NCBI RefSeq assembly: GCF_022844465.1
Contig: NZ_JALHLP010000008.1
Coordinates: 1 to 64,000 of the forward strand
DNA length: 64,000 bases
Origin: Bradyrhizobium sp.
GTDB taxonomy: Bacteria; Pseudomonadota; Alphaproteobacteria; Rhizobiales; Xanthobacteraceae
Reading direction: 5' to 3'
Shown one piece after another: positions 36,294-44,706 of this stretch (the first letter of the stretch is position 1; the number at the start of each line of letters is the position of its first letter). The position numbers were made by a program, and so were the translations under genes. The notes beneath the pieces were generated by a model that saw only the letters and a list, made by a program, of their open reading frames with translations, was not told where the DNA came from and did no database searches.

Positions 36294-37274
36294 TTGCAAA
36301 CAATCGATCCACTCGCGCGTTTTCGCGATCGCCTCACCCTGCCGCTGATCGCAGCCCCGATGTTTCTCGTCTCCGGGGTCGAACTGGTGGTGGCCGCCTG
36401 CCGCAACGGGGTGATCGGCTCGTTTCCCACGGTGAACTGCCGCAGTCCCGAGCAGCTCGACCAATGGCTCGGCGAGATCGAAAGCCGGTTGCAGCGGCAT
36501 TCGGATGCCAGCGGCGAAAGCGCGGCGCCGGTCTGCGCCAACCTGATCGTGCATCGCTCCAACGCGCGGCTGCAACAGGACCTGCAGGTGCTGTTGCGGC
36601 GCCGGCCCGAGATGGTGATCACCTCGGTCGGGTCGCCGGCGCCGGTGGTCACGCCGCTGCACGATGCCGGCGCGCTTGTCTTTGCCGACGTCGCCTCGAT
36701 CCGCCACGCCGAACGCGCGGTGGCCGCCGGCGCCGATGGGCTGGTGCTGCTGACGGCGGGCGCGGGCGGCCAGACCGGCTGGCTCAATCCGTTCGCTTTC
36801 GTGCGTGCGGTTCGCGCCTTCTTCGACGGACCGCTGGTGCTGGCGGGCGGCATCGCCGATGGCCACGCGCTGCGCGCCGCGCAGGCGCTCGGCTGCGACC
36901 TCGCCTATATGGGCACCAAATTCATCGCCACCAACGAGAGCATGGCGGACTCCAGGTACAAGGCGATGCTGGTCGCCAGCAGCGCCGACGACATTCTTTT
37001 GACCACCGCCTTTACCGGGCTGCAGACCAGCATGCTGCGGCCCTCGATCGAGGCCGCCGGGCTCGATCCCGACGCCCTGCCGCAGCGCGGCGCGATCGAC
37101 ATCGGCAAGGACATCGACATCGGCGCGCGCGAGAATCGTCCCAAACGCTGGAAGGACATCTGGAGCGCGGGGCATTCGGTCTCGGGTGTGCGCGAAATCC
37201 TCTCCGTCGACCAAGTGGTCGCGCGCACCCTCGCGGAGTATCGGGAAGCTTCGGCGAAAATCCAGATCACCTAA
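36294..37274 (+). CDS. nitronate monooxygenase-family FMN oxidoreductase, second copy
   Basis: A 326-residue flavoprotein, probably starting at TTG 36294 (AAGGG about ten bases upstream; there is no nearby ATG in frame). Motifs parallel the copy at 27290: PLIAAPMFLVSGVELV, NLIVHRSNARLQQDL, GADGLVLLTAGAGGQTG, LAGGIADGHALRAAQALGCDLAYMGT. The catalytic environment looks intact. It lies head-to-head with the acyl-CoA synthetase, and its stop overlaps the end of the convergent membrane-protein gene. Confidence 0.87.
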   Translation: MQTIDPLARFRDRLTLPLIAAPMFLVSGVELVVAACRNGVIGSFPTVNCRSPEQLDQWLGEIESRLQRHSDASGESAAPVCANLIVHRSNARLQQDLQVLLRRRPEMVITSVGSPAPVVTPLHDAGALVFADVASIRHAERAVAAGADGLVLLTAGAGGQTGWLNPFAFVRAVRAFFDGPLVLAGGIADGHALRAAQALGCDLAYMGTKFIATNESMADSRYKAMLVASSADDILLTTAFTGLQTSMLRPSIEAAGLDPDALPQRGAIDIGKDIDIGARENRPKRWKDIWSAGHSVSGVREILSVDQVVARTLAEYREASAKIQIT

Positions 37275-37924
37275 TTCGCCACGAAGTACCAGTCCTTGTC
37301 GTAGCTGACGATCTGGCTCGGCGGCTTGCGCTCGAACTCGAAGAATTCCCCGGGAGTGCCGCCCGGTGGTACGCGCAGGAAGCCGGTGAAACCGCGATTG
37401 AGGCCGCGCGAGGTCAGGAACAGCACGTAAGCGCCTTCTCCTGCTTCATCGATAATGATCGCGTTGCCTTGGGCGGAAACCCTGGGCTCGCGCTCCCCGA
37501 GCGCGATCAGGTTTTCATTATCGTAGACATTGGGCTTGAGTTCGCCCGTTTCGACCCGCGCCACGATGCGTTCCCGATCCTCGCGGTGCCGGTCGAAATC
37601 CAGCCGCAGGGCGATGTGCTGTAGCGGCGCGTAGACGAGAACGGCAAGCGTCGCGGCGCAGACCAGCACGGGCAGCGCGAATTTCACGCCGTCGTGACGG
37701 ACCCGCAGCAGCAGGGTCGCCGACCATAGCGTGCAGCCGCAGAAGATCAGCGCCACCAAGGGCACGACGCCGAGCCGAACCAGGCCGGACGGCCAGTCCG
37801 CCATCGCCAGTTCGAATGTCGCGATCGACAGCGTCGTCGCCGAGACCGCCAAGGCCGCCGACAACGCGGCGCGCGCCGATGGCTTCGTCGAAGTCGTCAT
37901 CGTCTGTGGCGTCGATCCCGCCAT
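37271..37924 (-). CDS. three-helix membrane protein, unknown function
   Basis: About 217 residues from ATG 37924; ATG 37993 (longer) and ATG 37900 (shorter) are possible. The longer start would place a consensus CtrA box inside the gene, so a shorter one is preferred. Three membrane helices (LSAALAVSATTLSIATFELA, LGVVPLVALIFCGCTLWSA, LPVLVCAATLAVLVYAP) precede a soluble C-terminal domain with NENLIALGEREPRVSAQG and WYFVAN. Function unknown. Confidence 0.7.
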   Translation of the reverse strand: MAGSTPQTMTTSTKPSARAALSAALAVSATTLSIATFELAMADWPSGLVRLGVVPLVALIFCGCTLWSATLLLRVRHDGVKFALPVLVCAATLAVLVYAPLQHIALRLDFDRHREDRERIVARVETGELKPNVYDNENLIALGEREPRVSAQGNAIIIDEAGEGAYVLFLTSRGLNRGFTGFLRVPPGGTPGEFFEFERKPPSQIVSYDKDWYFVAN

Positions 37925-37974
37925 GCCGAGCCATTCCGCTCCGTCGTGCCACCGCTCGCCAGGCCCGCTCGGGC

Positions 37975-37991
37975 TTAACGCGCCATTAACC
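37975..37991. promoter_or_regulatory. CtrA-type box between divergent genes
   Basis: TTAA at 37975-37978, seven bases, TTAACC at 37986-37991: an exact TTAA-N7-TTAAC match. It lies 76 bp upstream of the 38067 gene and about 50 bp upstream of ATG 37924 on the other strand. Confidence 0.6.
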
Positions 37992-38066
37992 ATATCCCCC
38001 CAACATTAGCGCTTGAGGGTGGTCCGCCGCCACGGTCGGGCCCGCCCAACTCGAAGAAGGCGCGAC

Positions 38067-38312
38067 ATGGATTTCGACCGTCGTCCTGTCAAGACTCCGG
38101 CGACCCTCGAGGAGATCAGGCGGCGCGTCGCCTATGCGCTCGACCGGCATCCGCTGTGCCGCAATGTCGAATTCGACGTCGTCAGCATGCCCCGCTCGCA
38201 CAAGGGAAACTGGACCGTCACCCTGCGCCAGGTGGCGCCGCGCGCGCTATGGGAGGCCTCCGAGATCGTCGCCGACATCCAGGACGCCTACGAACTGGCC
38301 GCGGCGGCCTGA
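38067..38312 (+). CDS. small conserved cytoplasmic protein, unknown function
   Basis: 81 residues from ATG 38067 (GAAGAAGG six bases upstream). A compact alpha/beta sequence without signal peptide (LEEIRRRVAYALDRHPLCRNVEFDVV, NWTVTLRQVAPRALWEASEIV). A consensus CtrA box lies upstream, suggesting cell-cycle control. No family recognised. Confidence 0.7.
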   Translation: MDFDRRPVKTPATLEEIRRRVAYALDRHPLCRNVEFDVVSMPRSHKGNWTVTLRQVAPRALWEASEIVADIQDAYELAAAA

Positions 38313-38430
38313 TTCCGGGCTTTTAGGCCTGGATTTCCTTCAGTTTTCCTGAATGCTGACGGCGACTTCGGCATGGTAAAGCCTTAATTTGCATCCAGTT
38401 TTCGATAAAGGTACCAATCGTTCGGCGGGA

Positions 38431-39114
38431 ATGGAGACCTTATTGACCAGAGCCTTGACGATCGTAGCGCTGACCTGCGTGCTCGTGGTCGGCGCGGCCA
38501 CGGCCGTGGTCATCGGCCGCGACAGCCTTCCTGCGCCGCGGCTCGAACTGGCGTCCGCCTCCATCTCCGCCGTTGAAGGCCCGATTTCGAACCGGCAGGC
38601 CAAGCAGGATCGACTGGCCGTCGTCAATCATGCGCTGGAACCTACCGAACCGCCGCGAATGGATCCCGCGCTGAGCGAGTCGCTGCGCCGGGCCTATGCC
38701 TCGACGTCGCCCGGCGATCTCGGCATGCCCGGGCCGATCACAGCGCCCGCGGCTCCGGCGGCAGTGCCAGCCAAGCCAAAGGCCGCGAACAAGCCGCAGC
38801 CGCAGAAGAACTATGCGCTTCTCAGCGATGTCCAGATCGCCGGCATCAAGGAGCGGCTCAAATTATCATCCGCGCAGGAATCCTATTGGCCGCCGGTGGA
38901 GAACGCGTTGCGCGCCATTGCGCGCAAGATCCACGCCGGCCGGCAGGGCAATCCGAACGCAGTCGGTCTGCCGATCGATCCCGAGGCCGAGGAAGTCCAG
39001 CTGTTGAAATCGGCGGCGATGCCGCTGCTGTTCCAGTTGCGTGAAGACCAGAAGAGCGAAGTCCGCGCTCTCGCCCGCATTATCGGCCTGGAAAAAGTCG
39101 CCGCGATGATTTGA
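38431..39114 (+). CDS. membrane-anchored protein with helical C-terminal domain
   Basis: About 227 residues from ATG 38431; a TTG at 38443 has a better-spaced GGAG and may be the true start. One N-terminal hydrophobic helix (LTIVALTCVLVVGAATAVVIG), a Pro/Ala/Lys linker, then a helical domain (LLSDVQIAGIKERLKLSSAQESYWPPVENALRAIARKI) resembling the LTxxQ/Spy-type helix pattern of periplasmic stress proteins. Function unknown; envelope location is likely. Confidence 0.7.
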   Translation: METLLTRALTIVALTCVLVVGAATAVVIGRDSLPAPRLELASASISAVEGPISNRQAKQDRLAVVNHALEPTEPPRMDPALSESLRRAYASTSPGDLGMPGPITAPAAPAAVPAKPKAANKPQPQKNYALLSDVQIAGIKERLKLSSAQESYWPPVENALRAIARKIHAGRQGNPNAVGLPIDPEAEEVQLLKSAAMPLLFQLREDQKSEVRALARIIGLEKVAAMI

Positions 39115-39192
39115 GCGGCATTCACCAGGTTCCTTCGCCATCGGTTGCGCTCTGCCAGGCCTGTTGCGCACTGCCATGGCTGATGTCCTGTC

Positions 39193-39217
39193 GGAACATC
39201 GTCCCCCTCCATGCGTT
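39193..39217 (+). promoter_or_regulatory. EcfG-type general stress promoter
   Basis: GGAAC at 39193-39197, 16 bases, CGTT at 39214-39217: an exact match to the EcfG consensus of alphaproteobacteria (GGAAC-N16/17-CGTT). The ATG at 39246 follows 28 bp later, giving a leader of about 20 bases that contains AAGGAG. Confidence 0.75.
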
Positions 39218-39245
39218 GCTCGCTTGTGCATGAAGGAGCCAGACG

Positions 39246-39803
39246 ATGCGTACATCAACCGCCTATTTTGCTGGCGTCGGAACCGTGATCTTTGCGGTCG
39301 CGGCCGGACTCGGCGGCGGCTACCTGGCCGCGAACATTGTCAGCCCGCATGAGCCGAAATACGGAACCGAAACCAGCAGGCTCGAGCGGCGGATGGCGTC
39401 GGAGCCGAGTGCGGCCGCCACCGCAGCGGCGGAACCCGCCCGGCACATCACGGCTGCCCATCCGGCAACGCCGGTAGCGACGCAGGCCTCTGTTGTTCCG
39501 ATGGTGAACCCCGCAGTGCAGCCGGCGGTCGCGGTACCGACCTCCTCGATAGAGGCCAGCGAAGCCAGCGTAGCATCTCAACAAACCGTCGCGACCAGCC
39601 GCGCGTCCGATGCGAGGCGCGCGGCGGTTGAAAAACGACGAGCCGAACGCCGTCAGGAGAAGCGCCGCGCAAAGCAGCTTCGGGAGCAGGAACTCGACGC
39701 CGTCGAGCAGAGGATCGGGCAGGTTTCCGAACCGCGCCAGGCCTTCGCGTTCGGGCCGCCCCGCGGTGAAACACAGCGGATCATGCTTTTCGGCGCAGAT
39801 TGA
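39246..39803 (+). CDS. membrane-anchored basic protein, unknown function
   Basis: 185 residues, ATG preceded by AAGGAG. One N-terminal hydrophobic helix (YFAGVGTVIFAVAAGLGGGYLAANIV) then a long Ala/Pro/Ser-rich stretch and an Arg/Lys/Glu-rich coiled-coil-like segment (AAVEKRRAERRQEKRRAKQL). The end (FGPPRGETQRIMLFGAD) looks like a short conserved tail. The exact EcfG promoter upstream points to the general stress response. Function unknown. Confidence 0.72.
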   Translation: MRTSTAYFAGVGTVIFAVAAGLGGGYLAANIVSPHEPKYGTETSRLERRMASEPSAAATAAAEPARHITAAHPATPVATQASVVPMVNPAVQPAVAVPTSSIEASEASVASQQTVATSRASDARRAAVEKRRAERRQEKRRAKQLREQELDAVEQRIGQVSEPRQAFAFGPPRGETQRIMLFGAD

Positions 39804-39849
39804 GGTCTGTATTCAATCCAGACGACCCTCTGCCGTTAGCCTGGCCCAT

Positions 39850-40092
39850 TTAGCCGCCGCGCGCTTCCACCACCTTGCGGCAGGCTTCCGACAAATTGGC
39901 TTTGTTCTGGCGCAGGCAGGCGTTCATCTGCGGCGGCTTGCCAACATGATCGGCGCAGAACTTCCCGGCATCCGAACGGCAGGCCATCTGCTCCCTGGGG
40001 CTGGGACCGGATTGAGCGTGGGCTGAAAAGCTTGCGGTAAGCAGCGGCATCAGGGCGACGGCCACGGTCGCGATGCAGATTGATTTCATCAT
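39850..40092 (-). CDS. small periplasmic cysteine-rich repeat protein
   Basis: 80 residues with a signal peptide (MMKSICIATVAVALMPLLTASF, cleaved at AHA-QS). The mature 53 residues carry four cysteines in the pattern MACRSDAGKFC...ACLRQNKANLSEAC, typical of the short cysteine-rich repeat proteins (Cys-rich_rpt-like) seen in rhizobia, forming one helical disulfide unit. Ribosome site AAAGGTGA precedes the ATG. Role unknown. Confidence 0.78.
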   Translation of the reverse strand: MMKSICIATVAVALMPLLTASFSAHAQSGPSPREQMACRSDAGKFCADHVGKPPQMNACLRQNKANLSEACRKVVEARGG

Positions 40093-40325
40093 GGATCACC
40101 TTTCGTCGAAAATCTGAAGGTCAGGAATGCGCGCACGCAACCTCGTCGAGGTCGCGGGTCGCGGTCCATGCCATGTTCATGGCATCAGGAAAGCGAGCAA
40201 ATCGTCAGCCACACCATCTTCATGGGATATCGCCGCGCCCGGCTCTGGACCATTTACGGCTCACGTCGGCTGCGATGACCGATCGGTGCGTCGCAAGCCT
40301 GCACGTGAAGCGGGAGAGATGGCAT

Positions 40326-40616
40326 ATGTTGAACAAGACGGGATGGCTGAATGCGGGCCTCACGCTCGCAGGGCTTACGGTTGTGGCGTCGTTTGCGACA
40401 GGCGGCATCGGATCGGCCGAGGCCGCGGTGGTTTACTGCAAGACGGTCGGCGTGCCGAAGGGCTGCGTAATGCGGCCCACCCCGGTTGCGGCAGCCGCGG
40501 TTGCGACCCCGGCGGTCGGTGTCGCCCGTGTCGGCGTCGGCGCTCCGGGCGTCGGCGTCCGTGCCGGCACGCCGATGAATCGCGGCGGCCCGGTCAACCG
40601 GGCCGGTCGCCGTTGA
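40326..40616 (+). CDS. small exported Gly/Val/Ala-rich protein
   Basis: 96 residues from ATG 40326 (GGAGAG eight bases upstream). Signal peptide to about residue 33 (SAEAAVVYCK), then CKTVGVPKGC and a repetitive low-complexity tail (VGVARVGVGAPGVGVRAG) ending in RGGPVNRAGRR. Two Cys near the mature N-terminus may pair. It ends 18 bp from the convergent kinase gene. Function unknown. Confidence 0.7.
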   Translation: MLNKTGWLNAGLTLAGLTVVASFATGGIGSAEAAVVYCKTVGVPKGCVMRPTPVAAAAVATPAVGVARVGVGAPGVGVRAGTPMNRGGPVNRAGRR

Positions 40617-40634
40617 TGCATAATGCAGCGGGCG

Positions 40635-42566
40635 TCAGCCGGCCGCTGCGTCGCTGTCGGGGAAACGAGCGGGCAATGTCAACCTGACTCGGGTGCCGGT
40701 TGGCGTGGAGTCCAGCACCAGCTCCGCGCCGCAGCGCGCCGCGCGGCTTCGCATGTTGCGCAAGCCGCGGGCCGCTGTCGTCGTACCCGCGGCGCCGTCT
40801 TCCGGCGGGACTTCGAAACCCCTGCCGTCGTCCTCGACGGTGATGCTGCCACGCTCCGTCGCGTCGTCGCTGGCAAGCGTCTCGATCCTTACGGTAAGGC
40901 GGCTTGCGCCGGCGTGCTTGACCGCATTGGTCAGGGCTTCATCCAGCAGCCGAACGATCTGGATGACGTGCCATGGCCGCAACTCCGGATGAACCGGCAG
41001 GCCCTGCGGGGTGACGGCGCGCCAGTCCAAAGCGATGCCGTGCGGCCGCAGTTGCGCCATGGCGCGTTCGCGCCACGAGCCGAGCGCCAGCATCAGGTCG
41101 CCGCCGATGTCGTCCATGGAATCGACAACGAGGCGCAGGTCCTTCAGCGCCGCGCGTGCGGCTTCCCCGATCGGGGCGGCGGCATCGCCGCGCTCGCTCA
41201 GCGCTACAATGCTGACAAGCTGGCCGCCGAGCCCGTCATGGAGGTCGCGCATCAGCCGCGTTCGCTCCCGCGCCAGCGCCGCGGCGCGGGCGCGTTCCTC
41301 CTCGCGCACGAAGCTCGCCTTCAGCTTTTCCTCGGTCTCGCGCACTTGCGCCACCAGGCGTCCGGCAAAACCGTCGACCTGGTTGAGCGCGCGGGCGAAC
41401 CGCCAGGTCAGCCCGGCGCCGATCGCCACCAGCATCGCCGAGTAGGACAGCCGCGCGGTGAAGATGCGGTTGGACATCATCTGAAACACCGAGAGCAGGT
41501 CGACGATCCAGCAGGTCAGCATGATCGTGACGGCGCAGCCGAGCAGGAAGCTCGCGACATTGTTCCGTTGCAGCACCGAGTGCGCCGTCACGACCGCCAT
41601 GATGACCAGCGAGGCCCCGACGGTGGGCAGAGCGAGAATCAGGAACAGCCCGCGCGACAGCGCCGGGCTTCCGAACAGGCCGCTCAGCGCCAGCACCGCG
41701 CCCGGCACGAAAATGACAAGGCCGTAGCGCCGCCATTTCCAGCCCGACAGCAGTAGCGCGAATGTCAGGACCAGCGCGCTTTCAATCGGTGCGGACGAGA
41801 TCAGGACCACGTTGAGCCGGGAGAACGGCGTCTCCCCCAGCGGCGTCTGCAGGAAAGCCTGGCCAACCCCCACCGCCATCGCCGCCGCCAGCACGCCATA
41901 GGCCGGCTCATGCCGCCGCATCACCCACATGATGCCCAGAATGACCGCGAGGATCGCCTGCCAGGAGGAGAACACCACCGGCAGGGTGACGAAGATCAGT
42001 GTTCTCAAATTGTAGCTCGGACGCAGCAGTTCATCCGGGCCGACCCAGATGCGCTCCAGGAAGCCCGATATCGGTCCCCATATGAACAGGCGGATTGAAA
42101 TCGCGTTGACGCCGTCGCGCAGCACGGTGGCCGGGATCACCGCAATCGCCGGCGTGTTGCGGTCGGGACGGTTGGCGGCGGGATCGCGCCGGCTGTCCAG
42201 AATCACGACGTCGTTGACCATCACCTCCACGCCATTGGTAAAGCGCGGCAGGAACACGGACCAGGCGCGCCGGGAGTCATCGGATGAGTGGGTGAATTCG
42301 CTCGTGAAACGCGGCGGATCGTCCATCGCGTAACGCAAGGGAGAAAAATACGGCAGCCTCACCGGGCGCGCGACGCCGCCCTCGGTGAGGTTGAACGCCG
42401 TGACGAGATATTGCGCGGGAGGCTCCGGCAGCGACTGCCGCAGCGCCAGGATGCAGGCCGCCGCGATCAGCAGTTGCAGCAGCAGGTACTGGAGCAGGCG
42501 GGAGGCCAGCAGTCGCTGACGCTCGCGGCCCGTCGGCTCCGGTTGCGCGTCGCCGTCCTCGTTCAC
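40635..42566 (-). CDS. membrane sensor histidine kinase (NarL-type, HPK7)
   Basis: About 643 residues from GTG 42566, which overlaps the regulator's stop (gtga). N-terminal helix (LLQYLLLQLLIAAACILAL), a periplasmic sensing region of about 170 residues, then seven or so membrane helices (about 215-420; 7TMR-DISM-like). The cytoplasmic part has the HisKA_3 phosphoacceptor LMRDLHDGLGGQLVSI, and an HATPase with DEALTNAVKHAGAS, DDGRGFEV and GLRNMRSRA. It works with the upstream LuxR-type regulator; the signal is unknown. Confidence 0.92.
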   Translation of the reverse strand: MNEDGDAQPEPTGRERQRLLASRLLQYLLLQLLIAAACILALRQSLPEPPAQYLVTAFNLTEGGVARPVRLPYFSPLRYAMDDPPRFTSEFTHSSDDSRRAWSVFLPRFTNGVEVMVNDVVILDSRRDPAANRPDRNTPAIAVIPATVLRDGVNAISIRLFIWGPISGFLERIWVGPDELLRPSYNLRTLIFVTLPVVFSSWQAILAVILGIMWVMRRHEPAYGVLAAAMAVGVGQAFLQTPLGETPFSRLNVVLISSAPIESALVLTFALLLSGWKWRRYGLVIFVPGAVLALSGLFGSPALSRGLFLILALPTVGASLVIMAVVTAHSVLQRNNVASFLLGCAVTIMLTCWIVDLLSVFQMMSNRIFTARLSYSAMLVAIGAGLTWRFARALNQVDGFAGRLVAQVRETEEKLKASFVREEERARAAALARERTRLMRDLHDGLGGQLVSIVALSERGDAAAPIGEAARAALKDLRLVVDSMDDIGGDLMLALGSWRERAMAQLRPHGIALDWRAVTPQGLPVHPELRPWHVIQIVRLLDEALTNAVKHAGASRLTVRIETLASDDATERGSITVEDDGRGFEVPPEDGAAGTTTAARGLRNMRSRAARCGAELVLDSTPTGTRVRLTLPARFPDSDAAAG

Positions 42567-43240
42567 AGCCGGATCAGGCCTTGCTGTACCGCCTCGAACA
42601 CCGCCTCGCCGCGAGTATGGACCTCGAGCTTGCGGTAGATGCTCTTGATGTGGCCGGGCACGGTCTGGCGCGACAGGCCGAGATGGCCGGCGATCTCGGC
42701 ATAGCTGAAGCCCTTGGCGATGCCCCACAGGATGTCGATCTCGCGCGGCGTCAGTCTGGCGGTGTTGAGCGCGGGGCCGGGCGGCGGCTCGGGCATATTC
42801 TGGGTTCGGCGCACGATGAAGCGGGCGATCGAGGCCGAGATCGGCGAGTGCCCGGCCACGAGGTCGCGCACGGTGGCGGCGATATCGGTCGGGAAGGCAT
42901 CCTTCAGGAGGTAGCCGGTGGCGCCGACCGTGATCGCCGAGATCACGCTCTCCTCGTCGCCGAGGATCGAGATCACCATGATCTCGGTATCGGGAAAGCG
43001 CTGCCGGGTCTCGCGAATCAGGTCGACGCCGTGGCCGTCAGGCAGTTGAAGGTCAGTCAATAGCACCCGCGGCGCGGCTTCCGCCAGGCAGGCGCGCGCC
43101 TCCGCGAGCGTGCCGGCGGCGCGAACGCGATAGCCGGATTGGGCCAGCGCGTCCTGTAGCCGCCAAAGGGTCGGCGCGTCGTCCTCGACCAGCAGGACTG
43201 GAATGGCTGCGGCCTTCGGCTGATCGCTCGGCAGGTTCAT
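42563..43240 (-). CDS. LuxR/NarL-family response regulator
   Basis: About 225 residues from ATG 43240. Receiver domain with VLLVEDDAPTL (acidic pocket), phosphoacceptor Asp in LLTDLQLPDG, and the switch residues in GYLLKDAFP; then a C-terminal HTH (LTPREIDILWGIAKGFSYAEIAGHLGLSRQTVPGHIKSIYRKL). The TGA overlaps the kinase GTG, so the pair is co-translated. Divergent from ilvA; targets unknown. Confidence 0.93.
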   Translation of the reverse strand: MNLPSDQPKAAAIPVLLVEDDAPTLWRLQDALAQSGYRVRAAGTLAEARACLAEAAPRVLLTDLQLPDGHGVDLIRETRQRFPDTEIMVISILGDEESVISAITVGATGYLLKDAFPTDIAATVRDLVAGHSPISASIARFIVRRTQNMPEPPPGPALNTARLTPREIDILWGIAKGFSYAEIAGHLGLSRQTVPGHIKSIYRKLEVHTRGEAVFEAVQQGLIRL

Positions 43241-43424
43241 CCGGGACAACTCCGGCCGCCTTTCCCCTGCGGCCCACCCGCAAGTGTAACCCCGCAACGG
43301 CATTTTGCGACACCCATGTTCATGGGGGCGGAGGCTTCGCTATTCCCGGCTTAGCGGACGCCGACGAAGCCGGCGCTTCGGGGCAAAAAGCCTGATAGGA
43401 TTCCTGGTCAACGAGGCTCCCCTG

Positions 43425-44690
43425 ATGCCGAACGCCCCCAAGACCCCGTCGTTGGATACTCCGCCAAAGCCCGGCCGCCTTGCCGTCACGCCCGATGACA
43501 TCAGGGCCGCGGCCGCGGCCATTGCCGGCGCGGTTCGCGTCACTGAATGCAACCAGAGCCGGACGCTCGGCGAAATCTGCGGCTGCAAGCTCTGGCTCAA
43601 ATTCGAGAACCTGCAGTTCACCTCCAGCTTTAAGGAGCGCGGCGCGCTCAACCGGCTACAGGCGCTGTCGCCGGACGAGCGGCGGCGCGGCGTGATCGCG
43701 ATGTCGGCCGGCAACCACGCCCAGGGCGTGGCCTACCACGCCAACCTGCTCGGCATTCCCGCCGTTATCGTTATGCCGGTCGGCACGCCGATGGTGAAGG
43801 TCGAAAACACCAGGCGCCACGGCGCCGCGATCGTCATTTCAGGCGCGACGCTGGAGGAGGCCGGCGCGTTCGCGCGCGCCCATGCCGCCGCGCATGACAT
43901 GACCCTGATCCATCCCTATGACGATCCGCTGATCATCGCCGGCCAGGGCACGGTCGCCCTGGAAATGCTCGCGGCGGCGCCTGATCTCGACACGCTGGTG
44001 GTTCCGATCGGCGGCGGCGGGCTGGTGTCCGGCATGGCGGTGGCGGCGAAATCGATAAAGCCGGATATTCGCATCGTCGGCGTCCAGGCCGAACTTTACC
44101 CCTCGATGTACAACGCCATCTACGGCAAGCGGCTGCCGATGCGCGGCGACACGCTGGCCGAAGGCATCGCCGTCAAGGCGCCGGGCCGGATCACCACCCA
44201 AATCGTCCGCGACCTCGTCGATGACATCATCCTCGTCAGCGAAGACCAGATCGAACGCGCGCTGGCGCTGCTGATCGCGATCGAAAAAACCGTCGTCGAA
44301 GGCGCCGGCGCCGCGAGCCTCGCCGCGGTGCTGGCCGCGCCCGAGCGCTTCGCCGGGCGCAATGTCGGGCTGGTGCTGACCGGCGGCAATATCGACACCC
44401 GGCTGATCGCCTCGGTGCTGACCCGCGAGCTCGCGCGCGAGGGACGGCTGACCCAGATTGCCATCGACATCGTCGACCGGCCCGGCCAGCTGGCGGCGGT
44501 CTCGGCGCTGCTGGCCGAGGCCGGCGCCAACATCATCGAGGTCTCGCACCAGCGCACGTTTTCAGACTTGCCCGCCAAGGGCACTTTGCTCGAAGTGGTG
44601 ATCGAAACCCGGGATCGGGCGCATCTGGAGGACGTGATGAAAAAGCTCGGCGAAGCCGGCTTCACCGCATGGCTGCCGGGGCGGCGATGA
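43425..44690 (+). CDS. ilvA: threonine ammonia-lyase
   Basis: About 421 residues from ATG 43425; the upstream extension is not supported. A PLP fold-type-II enzyme with the cofactor Lys70 in SSFKERGALN, the phosphate loop GGGGLVSGMA and SAGNHAQGVAYHA. The last 80 residues are an ACT-like regulatory domain (TQIAIDIVDRPGQLAAVSALLAEAGANIIEV). It makes 2-oxobutanoate from threonine, for isoleucine synthesis or threonine breakdown. It converges with the tungstate regulator gene. Confidence 0.93.
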   Translation: MPNAPKTPSLDTPPKPGRLAVTPDDIRAAAAAIAGAVRVTECNQSRTLGEICGCKLWLKFENLQFTSSFKERGALNRLQALSPDERRRGVIAMSAGNHAQGVAYHANLLGIPAVIVMPVGTPMVKVENTRRHGAAIVISGATLEEAGAFARAHAAAHDMTLIHPYDDPLIIAGQGTVALEMLAAAPDLDTLVVPIGGGGLVSGMAVAAKSIKPDIRIVGVQAELYPSMYNAIYGKRLPMRGDTLAEGIAVKAPGRITTQIVRDLVDDIILVSEDQIERALALLIAIEKTVVEGAGAASLAAVLAAPERFAGRNVGLVLTGGNIDTRLIASVLTRELAREGRLTQIAIDIVDRPGQLAAVSALLAEAGANIIEVSHQRTFSDLPAKGTLLEVVIETRDRAHLEDVMKKLGEAGFTAWLPGRR

Positions 44691-44706
44691 GGGCCGGATC
44701 ACCAGC

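Noticed and set aside
35903..37624. 573-residue plus-strand open frame spanning the acyl-CoA synthetase start and the nitronate monooxygenase
   Set aside because: Overlaps two recognised genes in other frames; Arg/Gly-rich composition.
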